A stretch of 64,000 bases of DNA from Marinobacter sp. BGYM27. GTDB taxonomy: Bacteria; Pseudomonadota; Gammaproteobacteria; Pseudomonadales; Oleiphilaceae. The notes beneath the pieces are model-generated. The model had not been told where the DNA came from. It did no database searches and was given only the letters and a program-made list of their open reading frames with translations. This document shows positions 1 to 9,242 of this stretch, piece after piece (position 1 is the first letter of the stretch; each line of letters opens with the position of its first letter). The stretch covers positions 434,001 through 498,000 of the forward strand of contig JANZNS010000003.1 of assembly GCA_025153445.1 (NCBI GenBank), given 5' to 3'. A program made the translations under genes and the position numbers.

Positions 1-513
1 TTTGGCTGGCTGCCAACGATTTTACAGGACCGAGGATTGTCACCCGTCGACGCCGGACTGGGGCTTTCCGTGTCCATACTGACCCAGATTTCAACTGCCA
101 TTGCTTTCCCCTGGATCAGCAGCCACATGCGAGATCAACGTGCGATGTTGGCGCTTGCCGTTATATTGACCGTCAGCGGTATAGCCGGTTGTATTTATGC
201 CCCCATCAGCGGCGTGTGGTTCTGGGCCGTTATATTGGGGCTCGGCCAGGGCGGCACTTTCAGCATGGCGCTTACCTTACTGGCAGTCAGGGCCCGCGAT
301 GCGGATATGGCCGCACGTTTATCCGGCATGGCGCAGGGCGTCGGTTACACCATGGCCGCAATCGGCCCATTGGCGCTGGGCTTGCTGCACGATGCATTCG
401 ACGACTGGCAGGTCGCCGGCATATTTTTGGGGGCTATTGGCATAGCGGCACTGGGGTTTGGAATAGCTGCAGGGCGGGATCGGTATGTTGGGGAGTCGGC
501 GGAGAGCTGCTAG
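1..513 (+). CDS. MFS transporter, CynX/NimT-like, C-terminal part
   Basis: The reading frame is open from the first base, so the 5' end lies outside the window. About 170 C-terminal residues remain, with five or so hydrophobic segments separated by short basic loops, as in the second half of a 12-helix major facilitator carrier. The run FGWLPTILQDRGLSPVDAG followed by a Gly-rich helix (LGLGQGGTFSMALTLLAVRA) resembles the cyanate/nitroimidazole (CynX/NimT) subfamily. It would sit in the inner membrane and export or import a small solute, which cannot be told from this part. The family call is fairly secure; the subfamily is inferred. Confidence 0.75.
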   Translation, partial: FGWLPTILQDRGLSPVDAGLGLSVSILTQISTAIAFPWISSHMRDQRAMLALAVILTVSGIAGCIYAPISGVWFWAVILGLGQGGTFSMALTLLAVRARDADMAARLSGMAQGVGYTMAAIGPLALGLLHDAFDDWQVAGIFLGAIGIAALGFGIAAGRDRYVGESAESC

Positions 514-650
514 TTACGTTGGCTGCAGGGCTGGAAGGCCCCCCGCAAAATAGGGGCCGAATGAATCCTGATAGAGAATAGATCCCACTAATCGGTGACG
601 GCATGAGCTTCAGGTAAGCATAGATACCTTCAGCCACATGCCCGTGGCGT

Positions 651-1550
651 TCATTTTTGCTTTCGAAACCTCAGACCCAACGCGAGCAGCGGGAGAAGCA
701 ATACGAACCAATCCATTCCACCAATCCCACCTTTCCTTCCTGAGCGGTTGCTTGCTGTATCGGAAAGAACCGCCGCTTCCAGAACCGCAATTTCAGCTTC
801 AGCTGAGTCCAGTAATGCCTCGAGCTCATCCATAAGTCTGCTTTGTTCCTGAAACAGACCAATATCCAACTGCGACTTGGTGAGCACATCGGAGTCAGCA
901 ATTGCAGCCGCCACATGAACCAGGCGACGGCGTAGTTCGGCGCTTCCAAGACTCACTTGACCATCCGCAAATTCTGCCCCGGCCCCCAAGGCAACGCCGC
1001 TTCCAGTAGTGCCACCAAGCACAACACTGTCTACCTGCAAGAACTGCCGGACTGGCAAGCAGTTCTGTAAATTGTTTTCTATAGGCGACCCTTCGGGAAT
1101 GGTTCCCACAACAGTATTGGGAGCAGCTGGGCAGTCGTAGTCCGGGGCTGTGCCATCACTTAATACCGTGTAGCTGTTAATGCTTTGCTGATTGATATAG
1201 AAAGCATTTAATCCGCCATTCGCAGATTGATTAGCCTCCATTCGCCACGACTGACCGACTCCACCGTCAAAGTACCCATTGGGCAATACTTTACGCACGG
1301 TTGCACCAGCAGCGGCCGAGGTGTCATACCAGCGAATACGCAAATTATTTTCTTTGAGCTTCAGCGCTCCCGAAGAGAAAACTTCACCGCTAACACAATC
1401 AACGCCTACACAAAGATTGCCTTGCACGATCAGGTCATCGGTTTTCACCTGATCGGCGTAAGAAGGCAGTGATACCAAGGTACATAGCGCAAATACGCCA
1501 AACTGAAAAATTCTCATTAGCTGGATTCCTGACTGAACGGCTGAAATCAA
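651..1550 (-). CDS. secreted protein with GlyGly-CTERM-like sorting tail
   Basis: This is a 299-residue protein of unknown function. It has an N-terminal signal peptide (hydrophobic run FGVFALCTLVSLPSYA), a beta-rich middle part, a predicted coiled stretch near residues 215-260 (LDIGLFQEQSRLMDELEALL), and a C-terminus of Gly-rich turn, hydrophobic helix (WFVLLLPLLALGL) and basic tail (RFRKQK). That tripartite end matches the architecture of GlyGly-CTERM substrates, which are processed by rhombosortase and often leave by type II secretion. The start overlaps the end of the upstream gene by 4 bp, so the two are probably co-translated. Residues just after the signal (TDDLIVQGNLCVGVDCV) match the same place in the upstream protein, so the two are paralogues. 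Confidence 0.6.
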   Translation of the reverse strand: MISAVQSGIQLMRIFQFGVFALCTLVSLPSYADQVKTDDLIVQGNLCVGVDCVSGEVFSSGALKLKENNLRIRWYDTSAAAGATVRKVLPNGYFDGGVGQSWRMEANQSANGGLNAFYINQQSINSYTVLSDGTAPDYDCPAAPNTVVGTIPEGSPIENNLQNCLPVRQFLQVDSVVLGGTTGSGVALGAGAEFADGQVSLGSAELRRRLVHVAAAIADSDVLTKSQLDIGLFQEQSRLMDELEALLDSAEAEIAVLEAAVLSDTASNRSGRKGGIGGMDWFVLLLPLLALGLRFRKQK

Positions 1551-2143
1551 TTGGCTTGGGTCGCAACGGCCTCAAGGCGCGTTACGAGATCCGATAGCCG
1601 AGTTTCCAGTCCGGAAAGGCGAGTATCCAGCGCCTCCACATCACCTGAAACGGAAGTTGTAGCGGTCGTCTTAAATGCATTGAACTGGGCCAAACTCACC
1701 GCATCACTATCATCGACCCCATCAGCTACGTGAGTCACCCTGCGCTCGCTGCCCAAATCACCCACAGAAACCGCTTCGGCAACGATTGCAGCGCCGGCCC
1801 CCAAAGCAACATCCCCGTCTGCGGAGATCACCAAAGCGTCGAGGTTGTGGGTCAGGTTTTTGATGAAGAAAGTCGTAGGTGTTGCGGAACCACCATCAGT
1901 AATACCAACGCTCCAGTCGTCACCCGGGAAGCTTGCGGAGCCACTGGTGTCTTGAAATTCAATTTGAGGCGTCGGTGATTGAAGACGCAGGGTATCAAAA
2001 TCGAATTCGATATCCGCGACGCAACCCTCACCCGCACAGAGGCTCGCCTGCACGATCAGATCGTCCGCAATCGTTTCATCTGCAGTTGTAATAACGGGAA
2101 AAGACAGTAAGACGGCAGAGGCAAAAATATAACACTTTTGCAT
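1547..2143 (-). CDS. secreted protein, paralogue of the downstream gene
   Basis: This 198-residue protein of unknown function begins with a signal peptide (MQKCYIFASAVLLSFPVITTA). After cleavage comes ADDLIVQASLCAGEGCV, nearly the same as in the downstream gene, with two conserved cysteines. The middle resembles a beta-sandwich (SPTPQIEFQDTSGS), followed by the shared pattern VALGAGA...VSVG..GSERRVTHVADG..DSDAVSLAQ. This resembles trimeric-autotransporter or tail-fibre style repeats, where asparagine/aspartate-rich beta turns precede a coiled coil. The last 40 residues are heptad-like (ALDTRLSGLETRLSDLVTRLEAVATQ), so a coiled coil is likely. Unlike its partner it lacks the GlyGly-CTERM-like tail. 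A surface or secreted structural role is possible but not shown. Confidence 0.55.
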   Translation of the reverse strand: MQKCYIFASAVLLSFPVITTADETIADDLIVQASLCAGEGCVADIEFDFDTLRLQSPTPQIEFQDTSGSASFPGDDWSVGITDGGSATPTTFFIKNLTHNLDALVISADGDVALGAGAAIVAEAVSVGDLGSERRVTHVADGVDDSDAVSLAQFNAFKTTATTSVSGDVEALDTRLSGLETRLSDLVTRLEAVATQAN

Positions 2144-2484
2144 TTAATTATTCCTTATCCATTTAATGAGAGCTTGTAACCGGTGCCGTCCGACTCAATA
2201 ATAATGAGCCTTTCCGCGCTTTAAACTGGAACGAGTATGCAGCCCACTTATATCAGGAAGCTAATAAATACTTGTTATTTTGCGTGTCGAAATATATCCA
2301 AGACCACAAACAGTAAATGAGTTTGCATATATTGGCTGGGGAGCCATTTCAGGGCACGGCAGCTCTTTAAGTTTTCACTCAGGTCAGCAATTGGGTGCTG
2401 GCAGCAGAGCCCGATATGCCGAAAAAACAGAACAGAATCGGTATGGGGAGGGGAGATAAGTCGCGGTTTTACTTACGTCATTCA
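2144..2484. other. intergenic, promoter region of the secreted-protein pair
   Basis: This stretch of about 340 bases is AT-richer than its surroundings near 2260-2340 and should hold the promoter of the leftward pair of secreted-protein genes. I see no convincing open frame, RNA gene or repeat in it. Confidence 0.4.
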
Positions 2485-2514
2485 TCATCCCCCGAACGCC
2501 TGGCCGGGGGATGA
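2485..2514 (-). terminator. hairpin after the lipoprotein gene
   Basis: A perfect 10-bp stem (TCATCCCCCG with CGGGGGATGA) closes a 10-base loop eleven bases beyond the stop codon of the leftward lipoprotein gene. No T-run follows on that strand, so it may be a transcript-stabilising hairpin or a factor-dependent terminator rather than a classic intrinsic one. Confidence 0.5.
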
Positions 2515-2524
2515 CGAGCAAGTA

Positions 2525-4168
2525 TCAATCGAAGTGGTTAGCGGAGATACCGCGAGAAGAACCATACTGTTGCCAAACAGCCATAGCCTCGCCATTAGCA
2601 CCAACAGCCAATCTCGGATTCTCGCCTGATTCGCTGTCCGATTGAATCAGGATATCAGAGCCCCAGCTTGCGCTGGCGGAAGCATAGCGATTTGCGTGAA
2701 TGGTAGTGTTACCCGAACCATCTTCCTCACTCCACACTGCTAACGCGTTACCATTCGCATCCATGGCTACTTGCGGAAGAAAGGCATCAACACTGCTGGT
2801 TTCAATTTCAACGGCACCACTCCAACTGTCATCAGCGATGGTATAACGTTTCGCGAAAACGCTCACGACCGTTGGAGCATTCGCCTGGAACCATACCACC
2901 AGGGCATTCCCACTGGGATCAATAGCCACATCCGGGTTGTCGGCAAAAAAATCAGCCTCATCTAGCAAGATCTCGCCGCTCCACATTTCCTTAGCTGCGG
3001 AGTAGCGATTGGCATAGACGCGATTCACAGAGTTGAATCTCTGACCCCACACCACCAAAATGTTTCCGCTTGCATCGATGGCCGCTTGCCCCTCGTAGAC
3101 ACTCGTACTTAGGTTTTCGAGCGACACGGGCGTTCCCCAGCTCTTAGTAGCTACCGTATAGCGGTTCGCATAGAGATCACCACTCTCACTCCACACAGCG
3201 ACAGCATCGCCATTCGCAGCAACAGCCAAATCCGACGGATCATCATCATTTACGTTTACGTTGGTATTTGAGACTAACGAGGGGGTGCCCCATAAGTCAT
3301 CGATATCAATGTAACGACTCGCGTATAGACCTTTGTATGTGCCGTTACTCTGCACCCACATCACCACGGCGTTATCGTCTGCATCAAAAGCGACTGTCGG
3401 CCTCGTCGCATATTCATCACTGTGCTCGATTAAGGTTGCACCACCCCAAGTGTCATCTGCAGCAGAGTAACGATTTGAGTAGATACTGTTCGCTGTACCG
3501 TCACTTTGTGCCCACACAACCAGGGCGTTGCCAGTGCCATCGAAGGCTACTTGCGGAACACCGGCGATTTCGGTTGAGGTTTCGAGCAGAGATGCCCCAT
3601 CCCAAGTGCTGCTGGCGGCAGAGTAGCGACTGAAGTAAATACTAGAGGACTGAACCCACACAACTAGAGCATTACCGGCGGCATCAACAGCTACCTGTTG
3701 TGCGTCAAAGGAGCTGGCTCCATTTGCAATTGAAACCGAGGTACCCCACTGCCCATCTTTCGTAGTAAACAACCACTTGTAATCAGCACCCATGGCGTTG
3801 CCTAGCAAGTCTGCAATAGACGCAGATGCCGTAGCGGTTACGGTACTGAGCAACGGCAGTTTCGCATTCGGCGTGAAAGTTGCGACGTTATTGAGACCAT
3901 CAAAGCTGACATTACCCTCGATCGCGCCCTGGGCTGCGGCCAGCGTAAGGCTGCTATCGGTGACACTCGTACCCAGGATATCGCCGTCGAAACTGACACT
4001 TACAGTGGTTGTTCGATCAACGTTCCTGGCGCCATCGGCTGGGGTGGTCCCAATGATGCTGGCAGTTGACGTAACCGCGCTGGCACTATCGCTCCCACCG
4101 TCATTACAACCCGTTAGAAAAGCAGAAAATGCCAAAACCGTGGCGCCGTAAAGCAGGTTGACTCTCAT
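2525..4168 (-). CDS. repeat-built lipoprotein with N-terminal Ig-like domain
   Basis: The chosen start gives a lipoprotein signal (MRVNLLYGATVLAFSAFLTGC, lipobox LTGC) behind an AAGGAAG ribosome site; an upstream in-frame start 16 codons earlier would spoil the signal. The mature protein is about 547 residues. Residues 30-140 look like a Big_5-type bacterial Ig domain (SIIGTTPADGARNVDRTTTVSVSFD). From about residue 155 to the end there are seven or eight degenerate units of 45-50 residues with the core GNALVVW.Q, then Y.NRYS, then W.GA, which fits one blade of a beta propeller each. It is most likely anchored to the outer membrane or cell surface. Its ligand is unknown. It stands alone, with no partner genes in the same direction nearby. 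Confidence 0.65.
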   Translation of the reverse strand: MRVNLLYGATVLAFSAFLTGCNDGGSDSASAVTSTASIIGTTPADGARNVDRTTTVSVSFDGDILGTSVTDSSLTLAAAQGAIEGNVSFDGLNNVATFTPNAKLPLLSTVTATASASIADLLGNAMGADYKWLFTTKDGQWGTSVSIANGASSFDAQQVAVDAAGNALVVWVQSSSIYFSRYSAASSTWDGASLLETSTEIAGVPQVAFDGTGNALVVWAQSDGTANSIYSNRYSAADDTWGGATLIEHSDEYATRPTVAFDADDNAVVMWVQSNGTYKGLYASRYIDIDDLWGTPSLVSNTNVNVNDDDPSDLAVAANGDAVAVWSESGDLYANRYTVATKSWGTPVSLENLSTSVYEGQAAIDASGNILVVWGQRFNSVNRVYANRYSAAKEMWSGEILLDEADFFADNPDVAIDPSGNALVVWFQANAPTVVSVFAKRYTIADDSWSGAVEIETSSVDAFLPQVAMDANGNALAVWSEEDGSGNTTIHANRYASASASWGSDILIQSDSESGENPRLAVGANGEAMAVWQQYGSSRGISANHFD

Positions 4169-4751
4169 TTTTTGTGACTTCCTTTGTACAGCCAATGGGA
4201 AACAGAAGCTGAACAATACAACCCGTCACATTTGCAGACTACTAGCAAAGCTATGCAATATTGTCATCAATTGTAAAATGCTGAGCATAAAGGAAAAATC
4301 GATAAAACGGGGCATGCCAGTCATGCCCTTGGCAGTTTCAACGATAGCGTCCAGGCAAGCTCATCGGATGCATTCTCAAGTCGCTGACTCGTGACCCACC
4401 GCCCAATTTCTACTCATCCTCTCCCGCTTTTTCGTTAGTTCCTGTCTGTTGTTCGACCAGGCATTTACACTCGCCGCCTCACACTTATAGAACCATCATC
4501 AAAGGGACGGGATATGGAACAGGTATACAAGGCAGTGGCGCGAGCCATGACGAGAAAAACAGGCATTGTGCTGATCATCAGCCTGGGGAGCACAGAGGCA
4601 GCGACGGACAAATGCCCAGCAATTCGGCTGGCGCTACAGCGAATATTGTCTAGGCCTCGGGTTTAATGCCGGAGGCGGTCACGATGACAGACGTTCGATT
4701 GACTGGAGGGTGTCGAGCGATTAAAGCAGCAACGGGCTTGCGCCTTACAGC
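4169..4751. other. gene-poor gap with a possible decayed small gene
   Basis: No intact gene is evident. From 4514 an ATG with a GGGACGG upstream opens a 50-codon frame encoding a signal-like start (MTRKTGIVLIISLGSTEAATD from the second Met). Near 4612 a better protein-like sequence continues in another frame (FGWRYSEYCLGLGFNAGG) up to a stop at 4724, suggesting a small exported protein broken by a frameshift. I do not recognise the family. Confidence 0.2.
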
Positions 4752-5546
4752 CTACTGAACAGCGTAAGCCGACTCGGATATGTTGTACTTGCTCAGGAGC
4801 GCCTGACGCTGATCGCGCGTTTGTTCTAATGCTGACTGGAAGCGCTGGATCAAGGCGTCGGGGGTCTCTTTATGAAAAGCGATGAAGTTTCCTTCTGAAC
4901 TGACCCTTGCCACCACGTGAAAGTCACCGGTTGAGTATTGCTCCCTTTCAACAACCTGCTGAAACCCTGAGAGCGACATCAATATCAAATCCACGCGCTT
5001 CCGAGAGAGCATTTCCAGCAACTGCTTTCTTGTCGTCACCGAACTGATATGCGCCTCGGGATGTTTTGATGCCAACAATTCCAGGTGGGTGACATCATTT
5101 ATTACCACGGCCACATCCAAATCAGAGGCATCGGCCAGTGATGTGATCGTCCTGTCAAAATCACGCCGCGCGATGAGCACGTGATGGGCAACAAAAATCG
5201 GCCCGATCCATTTGAACAGTGATTCCCGCTCCGGCGTGCGAGACATGGTGAAAAGCACGGATCCCGGTTGCTGGAGCACCTCACGATAGCCCCTCGCCCA
5301 AGGCACTATGTTGATACGCTGCTCTGCCACGCCCATCTGCTTCCACATCAGACGCAGGCTATCCACCGTCAGCCCCGTCACTTCCCCGTTTTCGAGATAG
5401 TTTGCCGGCGCATAATCTTCAGCATAATAAGTCAGACTTTCCGGCGTCCAGGCGTTAACAGGCTCCTCGCCCCGGGCGTCAATAGCCCTAGCCATAACTA
5501 ACACCATCACGGAAACAAGCAATACAGGGAAAGACGACAGTGTCAT
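4752..5546 (-). CDS. periplasmic solute-binding protein, family 3 type
   Basis: This 264-residue protein has a signal peptide (MTLSSFPVLLVSVMVLVMARAIDA) and then the amino-acid-binding-protein-like start LTYYAEDYAPANYLENGEVTGLTVDSLRLM, typical of SBP_bac_3 proteins. The later segment SRTPERESLFKWIGPIFVAHHVLIAR is the usual hinge and ligand-pocket region of this family. Members of this stand-alone subgroup often have no permease beside them, and none is found here. It may serve a distant ABC importer or a sensory system. The ligand cannot be read from sequence. It is transcribed leftward and lies 135 bases beyond the end of the BCCT carrier gene, in the same direction, so co-transcription is possible. 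Confidence 0.7.
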   Translation of the reverse strand: MTLSSFPVLLVSVMVLVMARAIDARGEEPVNAWTPESLTYYAEDYAPANYLENGEVTGLTVDSLRLMWKQMGVAEQRINIVPWARGYREVLQQPGSVLFTMSRTPERESLFKWIGPIFVAHHVLIARRDFDRTITSLADASDLDVAVVINDVTHLELLASKHPEAHISSVTTRKQLLEMLSRKRVDLILMSLSGFQQVVEREQYSTGDFHVVARVSSEGNFIAFHKETPDALIQRFQSALEQTRDQRQALLSKYNISESAYAVQ

Positions 5547-5681
5547 AACGCGACCACATCATGTTTACGGAAACTACGTACAAGGGCAGTTTAGCAGCTT
5601 GCATTTTAACTGCTAATTACGCCCCGACAACCGCAACAGATCTGCTTTCGATGGCTCTACCGTTGACCACGCACGCCTGAA

Positions 5682-7292
5682 CTACAACTCCTCCAGTCTG
5701 GGTGGTTGGCCAACTTTTACTTCGGTGAGGTTCTCTTGTGTTAAGCCTCGGTATAGCGCGAACATCATCGCAAACACCAATATAAACATCGGCAAGCCAA
5801 CTACCGTGATGACCTGCTGCAGCGCAGTGAGCCCCGCGTCACCTGCAAGCACGATAAGCATGGCCGCCAGCACGCCTTCCGAAACGCCCCAGAATACCCG
5901 CTGATGCCAGGGGCCCGGATCAGCGGTGCCCGTGCACAACATATCGACCACAAGCGAGGCTGAGTCCGAGGACGTCGCGAAGAAAATTGCCACGATCACC
6001 ACCGCCAGTCCCTTGATCAGTGTGGCCGCCGGGAAGTGATCAAAAAACGCGAACATGGCCAGCGGAATGCTCTCTTCCACCGCCGCTGACAGTGCCCCCG
6101 CCTGCGCGCCAAGAGCAGCGCGGGCATCCGCTCCGATACCGTCAATTTCCATTGCTGACCAGCCGTAGATAGCGAACCAGACGAGCGTAAAAATAGACGG
6201 GGCAAACAGAACCCCGAGTACGAATTCGCGAATGGTGCGACCCCGTGAAATTCGCGCCACAAATATCCCGACGAACGGAGACCAGGTCACGGTCCAGGCC
6301 CAGTAGAACACCGTCCAGTTACCCTGCCAGCCCCAGCCGCCCTGCTCGTGCGTATACTCCGCCAGTGCATCGTTCCAGAACGCCAACGGCAATATATTGG
6401 AAATATAAAGCCCGAAGGTCTCAACAATAGCGCGCAACAGGAAGACGGTTGATCCCGCTATCAACACGAAGAGCATGAGCCCGATCGCCATGGCAATGTT
6501 GATGTTGGATAGCAGCTTCACGCCCTTATCAAGCCCCGCCACGATAGAACACACGGCGACAGTCGTGAGTGCCGTAATAATGAGCACCTTGGTTGTGACC
6601 GTCTCCGGCACACCGAACAACTCGGAAAGCCCGGCATTGATCTGCTGAGTCCCCAGCCCGACGGACACGGCGACACCAAACAAGGTGCCGAGCACAGCAA
6701 AAATATCGAGTGTTTTGCCGACAGGGCCGTAAATCCGGTCGCCGATCAGCGAATAGAAGACCGAGCTGAAACGCATCGGCAGGTTATAGCGATAGATAAA
6801 GTAAGCGAACGCCAGCCCCGGTAACGTAAAGATCGCCCAGGTATGAAGCCCCAGATGATAAATCGCGAATCCCATGGCATCGTCAGCCGCTTCCACGGTG
6901 AACGCCGCGACATCGGGCCGCGGTGGCGTGGAGAAGTGCGAAATAGGTTCAGCCACGCCCCAGAACATCAGCACGGTGCCAATGCCGCCTGCAAACAGCA
7001 TGGTGAACCATGACGCATTGCCATAGTCCGGCTTTGCATCGTTACCGCCAAGACGGATTGCACCGTAACGACTGAACGCCACCCAGAGCAAAAACACCAC
7101 CCAACTGGTTACGCCGAAGATGAAAAACCAGCCCAGGTTGGTGACGATCCATGCTCGCCCGGCTCCGAAGGCTTCGCCTATTGCTTCAGGTGCCAGCAAT
7201 AGCGCCGCCAGAAAGATGACCATAATGCCGGCGGAAACGAAAAATATGGTCGGGTCTGTCCTCAAACCAAGCCTTTGCGCGAGCTTTTCCAT
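5682..7292 (-). CDS. BCCT-family betaine/carnitine/choline-type transporter
   Basis: This 536-residue inner-membrane protein has twelve hydrophobic segments. The family signature is clear: the Gly-rich helix and FWGVAEPISHF near residue 110, and the Trp-rich substrate-site helix FYWAWTVTWSPFVGIFVARISRGR near residue 330. BCCT carriers take up quaternary ammonium or related zwitterions with Na+ or H+. Long regulatory termini of osmosensing BetP are absent, so a catabolic uptake role is more likely. An AAGGAG ribosome site precedes the ATG. It is divergent from the GMC dehydrogenase gene, and the shared 300-bp intergenic region suggests joint control by the TetR regulator encoded at 11.1 kb. 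Substrate is inferred only. Confidence 0.9.
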   Translation of the reverse strand: MEKLAQRLGLRTDPTIFFVSAGIMVIFLAALLLAPEAIGEAFGAGRAWIVTNLGWFFIFGVTSWVVFLLWVAFSRYGAIRLGGNDAKPDYGNASWFTMLFAGGIGTVLMFWGVAEPISHFSTPPRPDVAAFTVEAADDAMGFAIYHLGLHTWAIFTLPGLAFAYFIYRYNLPMRFSSVFYSLIGDRIYGPVGKTLDIFAVLGTLFGVAVSVGLGTQQINAGLSELFGVPETVTTKVLIITALTTVAVCSIVAGLDKGVKLLSNINIAMAIGLMLFVLIAGSTVFLLRAIVETFGLYISNILPLAFWNDALAEYTHEQGGWGWQGNWTVFYWAWTVTWSPFVGIFVARISRGRTIREFVLGVLFAPSIFTLVWFAIYGWSAMEIDGIGADARAALGAQAGALSAAVEESIPLAMFAFFDHFPAATLIKGLAVVIVAIFFATSSDSASLVVDMLCTGTADPGPWHQRVFWGVSEGVLAAMLIVLAGDAGLTALQQVITVVGLPMFILVFAMMFALYRGLTQENLTEVKVGQPPRLEEL

Positions 7293-7600
7293 TAGCGGTC
7301 TCCTTTTGATTAATTGAAAGGTAGGCCGCTTCTACGGAACTGGGCAAATTACACTCTGCAAGTCACAACATAATGCCCTGAAATTGCTACCAAATAGCAG
7401 GGAAATAAATTTCAGGATCAACACCTGACAGCTTCCAGCAAGCTACTGTCAAAGCCCTCTTTCGCCAACAAAACCGAGGGCAACAAAAAATTTGGACAAA
7501 TGACCAAAACAAGTGATCTACTCTTGCCATGCGCGTCGAAACCTCAAGACTGAATCCGGCGCGTGCCTGTCCTTATCCAACAACAAAAGAGGGAGAGGTC
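7293..7600. promoter_or_regulatory. divergent promoter region with palindromic operator candidate
   Basis: This region separates the BCCT carrier from the dehydrogenase operon. At 7491-7508 there is an 18-bp imperfect palindrome (TTTGG-N8-CCAAA), followed about 90 bases later by the dehydrogenase start. Its position and size fit the operator of a TetR regulator such as the one encoded at the end of the operon. The rest of the gap shows no gene. The regulator-site link is inferred. Confidence 0.4.
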
Positions 7601-9220
7601 ATGACCTTTGACTACGTAATTGTGGGCGGTGGCTCCGCCGGGGCTGTTCTGGCATCCCGACTAAGCGAAGATGCGGATGTGACGGTTTGCCTGCTCGAAG
7701 CGGGCAGCAACAAAGACCATATGCTGATCCGGACGCCGGCCGGCGTGGTGGCGATGATGCCTGGCCATGGCAAGATCAATAACTGGGCATTCAATACCGA
7801 GCCTCAACCGGGGCTGGGCGGTCGCATCGGTTATCAACCCCGTGGCAGAGGCCTTGGGGGGTCGAGCCTGATAAACGCCATGCTCTATGTGCGCGGCCAT
7901 CGGGAGGATTACGATGACTGGGTTAAACAGGGCTGCACCGGTTGGGGCTGGGATGATGTCCTGCCTTATTTCCGCAAGGCTGAAAACAACGAGCATGGCG
8001 AAAACGCATTCCATGGCGCTGACGGCCCCCTTCATGTCAGTGATCAGAACTCTCCCCGTCCCATATCGCGTGCATTTGTTGAGGCTGCCAAACAATGCGG
8101 TCATGCCGCTACCGATGACTTCAACGATGGCGACAACGAAGGTGTCGGGCTCTACCAGGTCACCCAGTTCCACAGCCGCGAACGCGAAGGTCAGCGCTGC
8201 TCTACCGCTGCCGCATACCTGCATCCAATCAGGGACTCGCGCCCCAACCTGACGATCCTCACAGATGCCCATGCAACCCGCATAACTTTTGAGGGCAAAC
8301 GGGCAACAGGTGTGGCGTATCGCCAGAAAGGTCAGGATGGACAGGTAACGGCTAAACGTGAGGTTCTGCTGGCTGCCGGCGCATTTGGCTCGCCCCAGTT
8401 GCTTCAGCTGTCCGGTGTGGGGCGCCCGGAAGACATCAAGCCGCATGGTATTGAAATGCACCATGAACTCCCCGGCGTCGGCCAGAACCTGCAGGATCAC
8501 CTGGACTTTATTCTGGCCTATAAGACCCGCGACACCGACAACTTCGGTTTCGGTGGGCACGCCGTCGGCAACATGATCAGGGCATTGAAGGAATGGCGGC
8601 GAGATGGCTCCGGCATGCTGTCGTCACCCTTTGCCGAGGGTGCGGCCTTCCTGAAATCAGATCCGTCACTGGATCGCCCGGATTTGCAGCTCCACTTTGT
8701 TGTGTCGATCGTCGATGACCATGCCCGAAAACTGCATTGGGGTTATGGCTTCAGTTGTCATGTCTGCAACCTGCACCCCAAATCAAGGGGGCGGGTATTC
8801 CTGCATAGCAGTGATCCAACAGCAGCCCCGGCGATTGATCCGCAGTTCCTGGCTGAACGCAGTGACCTGGAGGTCACCATCAAGGGCGCGAAGCTAACCC
8901 GCGAAATCCTGGAAGCCCCTGCCATGGAGCCGTTCCGGTACAAGGAGCTATTCGGTATTCATGGTGATTTGAGCGACAACGAATGGGAGCAGCACATCCG
9001 GTCCCGAGCGGACACCATCTATCACCCCATCGGCACCTGCAAAATGGGCACAGACGAGATGGCGGTTGTGGATCCCGAGTTGAAAGTCCACGGGCTTGAA
9101 GGGCTACGCGTCGTTGATGCCTCCGTCATGCCGACCTTGGTAAGCGGTAATACCAACGCCCCCACAATCATGATTGCCGAGCGGATAGCGGACCTGATTC
9201 GCGGCCGTCTGGCACCTTAA
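7601..9220 (+). CDS. GMC-family FAD-dependent alcohol/choline-type dehydrogenase
   Basis: The preferred start gives 539 residues and follows a GGGAGAGG ribosome site; 24 further codons upstream are open but look non-coding. The FAD-binding motif GGGSAG is at residues 9-14, the GMC signature GRGLGGSSLINAMLYVRGH near residue 85, and the C-terminal active-site region has the catalytic His (YHPIGTCKMG) and the partner Asn (GNTNAPTIMIAE). GMC enzymes of this branch (BetA, AlkJ and relatives) oxidise primary alcohols to aldehydes and pass electrons to the respiratory chain. The aldehyde dehydrogenase 22 bp downstream would finish the oxidation. The BCCT carrier next door points to a choline-like substrate, but a true BetA assignment cannot be made by eye. 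Confidence 0.88.
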   Translation: MTFDYVIVGGGSAGAVLASRLSEDADVTVCLLEAGSNKDHMLIRTPAGVVAMMPGHGKINNWAFNTEPQPGLGGRIGYQPRGRGLGGSSLINAMLYVRGHREDYDDWVKQGCTGWGWDDVLPYFRKAENNEHGENAFHGADGPLHVSDQNSPRPISRAFVEAAKQCGHAATDDFNDGDNEGVGLYQVTQFHSREREGQRCSTAAAYLHPIRDSRPNLTILTDAHATRITFEGKRATGVAYRQKGQDGQVTAKREVLLAAGAFGSPQLLQLSGVGRPEDIKPHGIEMHHELPGVGQNLQDHLDFILAYKTRDTDNFGFGGHAVGNMIRALKEWRRDGSGMLSSPFAEGAAFLKSDPSLDRPDLQLHFVVSIVDDHARKLHWGYGFSCHVCNLHPKSRGRVFLHSSDPTAAPAIDPQFLAERSDLEVTIKGAKLTREILEAPAMEPFRYKELFGIHGDLSDNEWEQHIRSRADTIYHPIGTCKMGTDEMAVVDPELKVHGLEGLRVVDASVMPTLVSGNTNAPTIMIAERIADLIRGRLAP

Positions 9221-9242
9221 CGCTTTAGACCGGAGCTAAAAC

